Shown one piece after another: positions 6,359 to 10,449 of a stretch of DNA of 10,449 nt (within the stretch, counting starts at the first letter, position 1; every line of letters begins with the position of its first letter). The stretch lies in the NCBI GenBank assembly GCA_002419445.1, contig DIGC01000044.1:1-10449 (forward strand). Reading direction: 5' to 3'. The notes under the pieces were generated by a model that was not told the DNA's origin, made no database searches, and was given only the letters and a program-made list of their open reading frames with translations. This DNA comes from Caryophanales bacterium UBA5732 (GTDB lineage Bacteria > Bacillota_I > Bacilli_A > Izemoplasmatales > Hujiaoplasmataceae). The translations under genes and the position numbers were made by a program.

Positions 6359-7632
6359 GGAGCCGCCTTCAAAAGAATGTCAGTGATTTCCATTGGGACA
6401 CCATTTCTAATTAAAACAACATCAATAAGATCGCCTACACGATAAACAGAAAAATCTTCAACAAACTGTCTACTTGAACTTATTACCACATCACCGATTT
6501 GGGTCACTATATCACCAGGAAGAAGATACTCTTCCATCGTTTTACCTAGTTCGACTTCTAATATATAAAATCCTTCCGTCACTCCTTCTGGTAAAGTAAT
6601 CCCATTAGCCGTAAAGTATTCTTGATTATTTTTAATATCAACAAATCTTATTCCTAAAACTGGTTTTTGAATCGAATAACCGAACTCTTCGATATCAGTG
6701 ACGATTGCTTTTACAAGATTAGAAGGTATTGCAAATCCCATACCTTCAATTTCTACCGAAGTTAATTTAATCGTGTTGACACCAATTAATTCGCCTTGTA
6801 GGTTGAACAGTGCACCACCGCTGTTGCCTGAATTAATAGCAGCATCGTGTTGAATATACCCAACAAACATATCGTTAACGCCATCGTTATCAATGTCGAA
6901 ATATCTATCTAAGCCAGATATAATTCCCATTGTCATCGAACCATAATAGGTAAATCCTGAAGGGTGCCCTACGGCAATAATAATTTCCCCCTTATTCAAG
7001 AGAGCTGAATCGCCAAAACTGGAGACCGGTAATATATCAGAGGTTTCAAAATATAGAACGGCTACATCAACTAACTGATCTACACCTCTTAAAACAGCAT
7101 CGATCTCAGTCCCGTCTTCAAAAACGACTTTGTAAGACGAACCGTTTTCAACTACATGGTTGTTAGTCAATACATAATATCTATTTCCGTCTTTTTTATA
7201 AATAACACCAGAACCTATTGATTGACTTACTTCATCTTCATTTATGTTTACGACGCCTACTACTGAATTAGCTTGATTTGCTTCAATCGCTAAAATCATG
7301 TCAATAACCGAAGCGGCTGAAACAGTTATGTTGCCAGAGTCAATTTCAGCCAAAAGCGCTAAAATCACAGAGTCATAAAGTTGTTGAAACCTTTCTTCCG
7401 CTATATCGTTAATGACTTCTTGCCGAACTTCATCATAAAGTGAATCATAAATTTTTTTATATAATTCCGAGATAACCATCTCTTCATCAATAGAATTAAC
7501 TGTCGTTGTCGATGCAGTCGTTTTAGTCAAGAAGGTCCTCGTTGAATTTTCAATTTCGGGGAATAGACCGCTACACCCCACTAATAGACCAACAACTATA
7601 ATCATAGTGAGAAATACTAATAGTTTTTTCAT
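6355..7632 (-). CDS. Lipoprotein HtrA-like trypsin-family serine protease (paralogue 2)
   Basis: This is a predicted membrane-anchored S1C-type protease of 425 aa. The signal peptide ends in the lipobox LVGC (Cys20), so it should be lipidated and held on the outer face of the membrane. A Thr/Ser-rich linker (about 29-47) leads to the same tetrad-repeat helical segment as paralogue 1 (about 54-91). The protease domain (about 123-312) has His159 (TNNHVV), Asp189 (LVDVAVL) and Ser271 (GNSGGA), so the triad is intact. A PDZ domain follows (about 325-420), with LLPGDIVTQIGD its clearest block. Residues 246-254 read DIDNDGVND, a calcium-type DxDxDGxxD loop between SGLDR and the catalytic serine segment. 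AAGGAGGA (7648-7641) is a strong ribosome site. The gene starts 40 nt after thiN with no terminator between them. It ends in TGA. Confidence 0.9.
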   Translation of the reverse strand: MKKLLVFLTMIIVVGLLVGCSGLFPEIENSTRTFLTKTTASTTTVNSIDEEMVISELYKKIYDSLYDEVRQEVINDIAEERFQQLYDSVILALLAEIDSGNITVSAASVIDMILAIEANQANSVVGVVNINEDEVSQSIGSGVIYKKDGNRYYVLTNNHVVENGSSYKVVFEDGTEIDAVLRGVDQLVDVAVLYFETSDILPVSSFGDSALLNKGEIIIAVGHPSGFTYYGSMTMGIISGLDRYFDIDNDGVNDMFVGYIQHDAAINSGNSGGALFNLQGELIGVNTIKLTSVEIEGMGFAIPSNLVKAIVTDIEEFGYSIQKPVLGIRFVDIKNNQEYFTANGITLPEGVTEGFYILEVELGKTMEEYLLPGDIVTQIGDVVISSSRQFVEDFSVYRVGDLIDVVLIRNGVPMEITDILLKAAP

Positions 7633-7640
7633 GTAAAAAT

Positions 7641-7661
7641 TCCTCCTTATTATGCATAATA
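7641..7661 (-). promoter_or_regulatory. Strong ribosome site of the lipoprotein protease abutting a 14-bp palindrome
   Basis: AAGGAGGA (7648-7641 on the minus strand) sits 8 nt before the ATG at 7632. It is the best Shine-Dalgarno sequence in the window. Directly upstream, and sharing one base, TATTATGCATAATA (7648-7661) is a perfect palindrome. It could be a protein-binding site or a chance AT-rich palindrome. I see no good -35 for an internal promoter here. Confidence 0.55.
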
Positions 7662-7672
7662 TAAATAATTAT

Positions 7673-8290
7673 TTAACGATCATCACTAATAATGACCAAA
7701 AGCTTTCCTTTAGTGAATTCAATTAAACCACTGCCTTCATTAGAAACACATAGCGAATCGTTTATACTTAAATAGTAACTGTCCAAATTAAATTTAAAGC
7801 CTTTTAAAGTCAATCCATAAACATCCTCAATTGCGAAAAAAGAAACATATTTTTTAAAATTATTTATTTGATGACGACCTTTTTTTAAAATATATATATA
7901 GTGGTTGTCATCCCTCATTGAAAATTCATATTTTGTAATAAGATTAAGGTTAGCAAGAAAATGATCAATCCTCCCGCTAATACCTCCATAAACCTCAATT
8001 TCGTTGTAATCCATATTATTATAAATGTAATCAAGCGCAAAAGCTAAATCCGTCATGTTTTTTTCTTTTTTAAGTTGAATGATTTGATTACATTTCTTTT
8101 TTACCTTCTCAAAGATTTTAGCGTCAATCGAATCAAAATCGCCCACTGCTAAATCGACTTTTTTTTCGATATTGATTAAATACTCTAAACCAGAATCGAT
8201 ACCAACCAAAAATTCATTGGCTTCTTCAAAATATAAAGAGTTGAAATTATAAGAATTAGGTCCACAAAAAACCTTTACTTTTTTATACAT
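7673..8290 (-). CDS. thiN: Thiamine pyrophosphokinase
   Basis: This enzyme transfers pyrophosphate from ATP to thiamine, giving thiamine diphosphate and AMP in the cytoplasm. At 205 aa it is typical of the bacterial ThiN/TPK family. Visible signatures are GIDSGLEYL (30-38), VGDFDS (near residue 50), KNMTDLAFAL (the K-x-x-T-D-hydrophobic motif) and GGISGRIDHFLANL in the centre, followed by a more variable C-terminal beta domain. The ATG at 8290 lies inside the end of rpe (8-nt overlap), with GAGGAG 7 nt upstream, so it is translated from the rsgA-rpe message. The order rsgA-rpe-thiN is the same as in Bacillus. There is no room for a thiamine riboswitch before it, and no thiamine biosynthesis gene is in view. 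Confidence 0.93.
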   Translation of the reverse strand: MYKKVKVFCGPNSYNFNSLYFEEANEFLVGIDSGLEYLINIEKKVDLAVGDFDSIDAKIFEKVKKKCNQIIQLKKEKNMTDLAFALDYIYNNMDYNEIEVYGGISGRIDHFLANLNLITKYEFSMRDDNHYIYILKKGRHQINNFKKYVSFFAIEDVYGLTLKGFKFNLDSYYLSINDSLCVSNEGSGLIEFTKGKLLVIISDDR

Positions 8291-8921
8291 TTTCTAACTC
8301 CTCGATAAGCTTGTTTCGATTAGGTTTATTAAAAAGAAAAGAACCAACTACTATTACGTCGCAACCCGCTTCCCTAACTGTTTTAGCGGTTTCAAAATTA
8401 ATTCCACCATCAACTTCAATAAAAAATTCATGATTTAACTCTTTTTTCTTTTTAAGTAAATATTCAATTTTTCCTAGGGAATTAGAAATAAATTTTTGTC
8501 CGCCTTTACCAGGCTCAACGCTCATAATTAAAACTAAATCTAAATACGGAAGAAAATCTAGCAAATCTTCAACTTCGGTATTAGGCTTAATAGATATTCC
8601 TGCTAAAACATTTCTAGCTTTAATTTTGGAAATCAATTTCAGAGGGTCCTTAGAGGCTTCCAGGTGAAACGTTATTAAATTCGCACCTTCGTTTATATAT
8701 TTGTCAACATACTTTTCAGGCTTAACTATCATCAGGTGAACATCAAAAAATTGTTCACTATATTTTTTTATTTCTCTAAGCATTAAATGATTATATGTGA
8801 CATTTTCAACAAACTTTCCATCCATTACATCAAAATGCAACCACTTAGCCCGGTTTACAGACAAGATTTCTTCTCTAAGTCTTGAAAAATCACTGCTTAA
8901 AAATGATGTTGAACAGATCAT
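8283..8921 (-). CDS. rpe: Ribulose-phosphate 3-epimerase
   Basis: Rpe interconverts ribulose 5-phosphate and xylulose 5-phosphate in the pentose phosphate pathway, using a metal-dependent TIM barrel. The 212-aa product has normal length. Metal and catalytic residues are in place: His29 and Asp31 (HFDVMDG), His62 (DVHLMI) and Asp171 (EVDGGI). The phosphate-binding turn is VVGSFLF. The loop usually written as TVNPGFGGQ reads SVEPGKGGQ (134-142); Glu at the Asn position also occurs in eukaryotic Rpe, and Lys for Phe is less usual. The N-terminus CSTSFLSSDF replaces the common APSILSADF. The ATG at 8921 overlaps the rsgA stop as ATGA, with GGAGGG 7 nt upstream, so the two are translationally coupled. 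Confidence 0.95.
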   Translation of the reverse strand: MICSTSFLSSDFSRLREEILSVNRAKWLHFDVMDGKFVENVTYNHLMLREIKKYSEQFFDVHLMIVKPEKYVDKYINEGANLITFHLEASKDPLKLISKIKARNVLAGISIKPNTEVEDLLDFLPYLDLVLIMSVEPGKGGQKFISNSLGKIEYLLKKKKELNHEFFIEVDGGINFETAKTVREAGCDVIVVGSFLFNKPNRNKLIEELENV

Positions 8922-9802
8922 TTGTCATCCCTCCGATAAATTGGCTTTTGTAATTTGATTTCATTATATATATTTTTGTAGCTCTCATATCGTTCTTTGA
9001 GAATTTTGCCTTCTTGATAAGCGGTAATAATTGCACAACCAGGTTCATGAATATGTGTGCACTCATAAAATTTACATTGATTGCTTAATTCAAAGAAATC
9101 AGAAAAATAGAATCTTATTTGATTAGCTTGGTAATCTAAAAACTCTAATTTAGAAAAACCAGGTGTGTCGGCTATATAACCTTCACCGAATGCGATTAAT
9201 TCAACGTGCCGTGTCGTATGCTTACCTCGGCCCAGAGCTTTGGAAATTTCATTAGTTTGAATGTTCAATTTAGAATCAATTGCATTTAATAACGATGATT
9301 TTCCTGCACCGGTTTGGCCTGCAAGGACATTCACTTTATTTCGAGTGACATTTAATATCTCCTCTTTGCCTTCTAGCGTTTTTGCGCTAAAATATATGAC
9401 CTTATAGAATTTTTCGTAATAATTTATTTTAGCCTTTAAGGCCTCTAATAGGCTCTTTTCTAATAAGTCAACCTTTGTAATAATAATAATCGGCTTAATA
9501 CCATTTGCTACAATTAAGGTAATAAATTTATCTAGCAAAAGAAAACTAAAATCCGGACTTATTGCAGAGTTAACTAATAATACTTGATCAACATTGGCAA
9601 TCATTGGCCGATATAAATCATTTTTTCTTTCCTTTAGATCAATAATTGAATCTTGGTTAAAAACAACTAAGTCTCCAACTTTAGGTTGAATGTTTTTGTG
9701 TCGAAATATTCCAAGCGGTTTCAAGATGTATTTGTTTTTTTCTTCGTCAATTACAGTATATAATCCACCTATTAACTTTATAATTCTTCCTTCTTTTTCC
9801 AA
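8918..9802 (-). CDS. rsgA: Small ribosomal subunit biogenesis GTPase RsgA
   Basis: RsgA is a circularly permuted GTPase that checks late maturation of the 30S subunit. The 294-aa product has an N-terminal OB fold (about 1-68). The G motifs follow in permuted order: G4 TKVD (109-112), G1 GQTGAGKS (162-169), the GRGKHTTRHVEL switch segment (191-202) and G3 DTPGF (212-216). A C-terminal zinc motif has Cys243, Cys248, His250 and Cys256. The start is TTG at 9802: the protein from there (MEKEGRIIKLIGG) aligns with RsgA N-termini, AGGTGA lies 4 nt upstream, and no in-frame ATG fits. It ends in TGA overlapping the rpe ATG. In Bacillus prpC-prkC precede it; here its upstream neighbour is an independently terminated rubrerythrin gene, so rsgA heads the run. 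Confidence 0.96.
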   Translation of the reverse strand: MEKEGRIIKLIGGLYTVIDEEKNKYILKPLGIFRHKNIQPKVGDLVVFNQDSIIDLKERKNDLYRPMIANVDQVLLVNSAISPDFSFLLLDKFITLIVANGIKPIIIITKVDLLEKSLLEALKAKINYYEKFYKVIYFSAKTLEGKEEILNVTRNKVNVLAGQTGAGKSSLLNAIDSKLNIQTNEISKALGRGKHTTRHVELIAFGEGYIADTPGFSKLEFLDYQANQIRFYFSDFFELSNQCKFYECTHIHEPGCAIITAYQEGKILKERYESYKNIYNEIKLQKPIYRRDDK

Positions 9803-9806
9803 TATA

Positions 9807-9812
9807 TCACCT
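9807..9812 (-). promoter_or_regulatory. Ribosome binding site supporting the TTG start of rsgA
   Basis: AGGTGA on the minus strand ends 4 nt before the TTG at 9802. With the homology of the N-terminus this supports a rare TTG start. The spacing is slightly short, which with TTG suggests modest translation. Confidence 0.6.
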
Positions 9813-9830
9813 ATTTAAAATATTAACTAT

Positions 9831-9839
9831 ATTATAACA
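9831..9839 (-). promoter_or_regulatory. Predicted extended -10 promoter of the rsgA-rpe-thiN-protease run
   Basis: TGTTATAAT on the minus strand (9839-9831) is a perfect extended -10. It lies between the rubrerythrin terminator and rsgA. No good -35 stands 17 nt upstream (TATACT), but extended -10 promoters can work without one. A second TATAAT lies a little upstream, near 9850, and could be an alternative. The predicted leader is about 20 nt. Confidence 0.55.
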
Positions 9840-9868
9840 TGAAATCATTATACAGTATAACCAAAGAA

Positions 9869-9895
9869 TAAAAAAAGAAGGCAAATGCCTTCTTT
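9869..9895 (-). terminator. Intrinsic terminator of the rubrerythrin gene
   Basis: On the minus strand AAAGAAGGC (9895-9887) and GCCTTCTTT (9882-9874) form a 9-bp stem with a 4-nt loop, followed by further T to 9870. It begins 3 nt after the stop codon. It separates the rubrerythrin gene from rsgA. Confidence 0.88.
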
Positions 9896-9898
9896 AGA

Positions 9899-10441
9899 TT
9901 ATAATTTAGTGTAATGTCTTTTAAAGTATGATTGAGGATAATCGCAAACAGGGCAAATTTTTGGAGCTTTCTTTCCAAAATGAAGATGTCCACAATTAGT
10001 ACAGATCCAAACCTCAGAATCTTCTTTAGACATAAAAGCTTCATCATTTTTAAGTCTTTCTAATAAGGCTTGATATCTCTCTTCATGACGTTTCTCAATT
10101 TCAGCTACTTTTTCAAATAAGAATGCAATTTTTTTAAACCCTTCTTCTTTTGCAGTTTCAGCGAACCCTTTGTACATCTCTGTCCATTCATAGTGTTCAC
10201 CATTAACGCCATCTTGTAAATTAAGGTTCGTAGTAGGAATATTGCCATCATGTAATAATTTGAACCAAATTTTACCATGTTCTCTTTCGTTTATAGCCGT
10301 TTCTTCGAAAAATTCAGCTATTTCTACATAACCTTCTTCCATAGCTTTAGCAGCATAAAAAGTGTACTTGTTTCTTGCCATTGATTCTCCAGCAAAAGCT
10401 TCTAGTAAATTCTTTTCAGTTTTACTACCTTTTAACTCCAT
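9899..10441 (-). CDS. Rubrerythrin
   Basis: Rubrerythrin is a cytoplasmic non-haem iron peroxidase that reduces hydrogen peroxide in anaerobes and microaerophiles, taking electrons via its own rubredoxin centre. The 180-aa product shows both modules. The ferritin-like four-helix part carries diiron ligands Glu19, the ExxH pairs Glu52/His55 and Glu116/His119, and the central EWTEMY segment (85-90). The C-terminal rubredoxin-like domain has Cys147, Cys150, Cys163 and Cys166 (CTNCG and CPVC). AGGA lies 4 nt before the ATG at the extreme right edge, so the promoter is outside the window. It has its own terminator and is probably not part of the rsgA run. Its presence argues for an oxygen-avoiding lifestyle. 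Confidence 0.95.
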   Translation of the reverse strand: MELKGSKTEKNLLEAFAGESMARNKYTFYAAKAMEEGYVEIAEFFEETAINEREHGKIWFKLLHDGNIPTTNLNLQDGVNGEHYEWTEMYKGFAETAKEEGFKKIAFLFEKVAEIEKRHEERYQALLERLKNDEAFMSKEDSEVWICTNCGHLHFGKKAPKICPVCDYPQSYFKRHYTKL

Positions 10442-10449
10442 ATTATCCT

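Noticed and set aside
8291..8330. Possible thiamine riboswitch upstream of thiN
   Set aside because: thiN starts inside rpe, so there is no leader to hold an aptamer, and the conserved TPP motifs are absent.
9832..10047. Minus-strand 71-codon frame overlapping the rubrerythrin 3' end
   Set aside because: It is a shifted frame of the rubredoxin domain that runs through the terminator; the rubrerythrin frame keeps all four cysteines.

Overview
The window is AT-rich (roughly one third G+C by eye) and almost entirely coding. Ten of its eleven genes lie on the minus strand. The gene set and order resemble the Firmicutes housekeeping block that in Bacillus runs rsgA-rpe-thiN-rpmB-yloU-yloV-recG-fapR-plsX. 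Two genes end in TGA exactly where the next gene starts (rsgA/rpe as ATGA, the two proteases as GTGATGA), and every tryptophan codon I checked is TGG. TGA is therefore read as stop. Low G+C, Firmicutes synteny, a standard code and a rubrerythrin suggest an anaerobic or microaerophilic Firmicutes/Tenericutes organism near the Acholeplasma/Izemoplasma/Haloplasma grade rather than a TGA=Trp mycoplasma. This placement is inference.

Layout from right to left, the direction of transcription. Rubrerythrin (10441-9899) ends at its own intrinsic terminator. A promoter with an extended -10 then serves a tightly packed run: rsgA (TTG start), rpe (overlaps rsgA by 4 nt), thiN (overlaps rpe by 8 nt), a lipoprotein HtrA-like serine protease, and a second, secreted HtrA-like protease that overlaps the first by 4 nt. 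The single plus-strand gene, rpmB (L28), converges on the second protease, and a hairpin lies between them. On its other side rpmB diverges from fakA across a 212-bp region holding two good back-to-back promoters and a 19-bp inverted repeat. fakA ends at a terminator whose loop also holds the -35 of a predicted recG promoter. recG is followed after 35 nt by plsX, which runs off the left edge.

Functionally, fakA and plsX both supply acyl-phosphate to the PlsY step of phospholipid synthesis, from exogenous fatty acid and from acyl-ACP respectively. rsgA and rpmB concern ribosome assembly and structure, recG concerns fork rescue, and rpe and thiN concern pentose phosphate and thiamine cofactor metabolism. 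The accessory part is the protease pair, placed where Bacillus has no such genes. Both proteins carry an export signal, then a Thr/Ser-rich linker, then an unusual tetrad-repeat (hydrophobic-Tyr-x-x) helical segment, a trypsin-like domain with an intact His-Asp-Ser triad, and a PDZ-like tail. The lipoprotein member has a DxDxDGxxD calcium-type loop at the position of the DegP regulatory loop L3. This pair is the best candidate for an undescribed system here.
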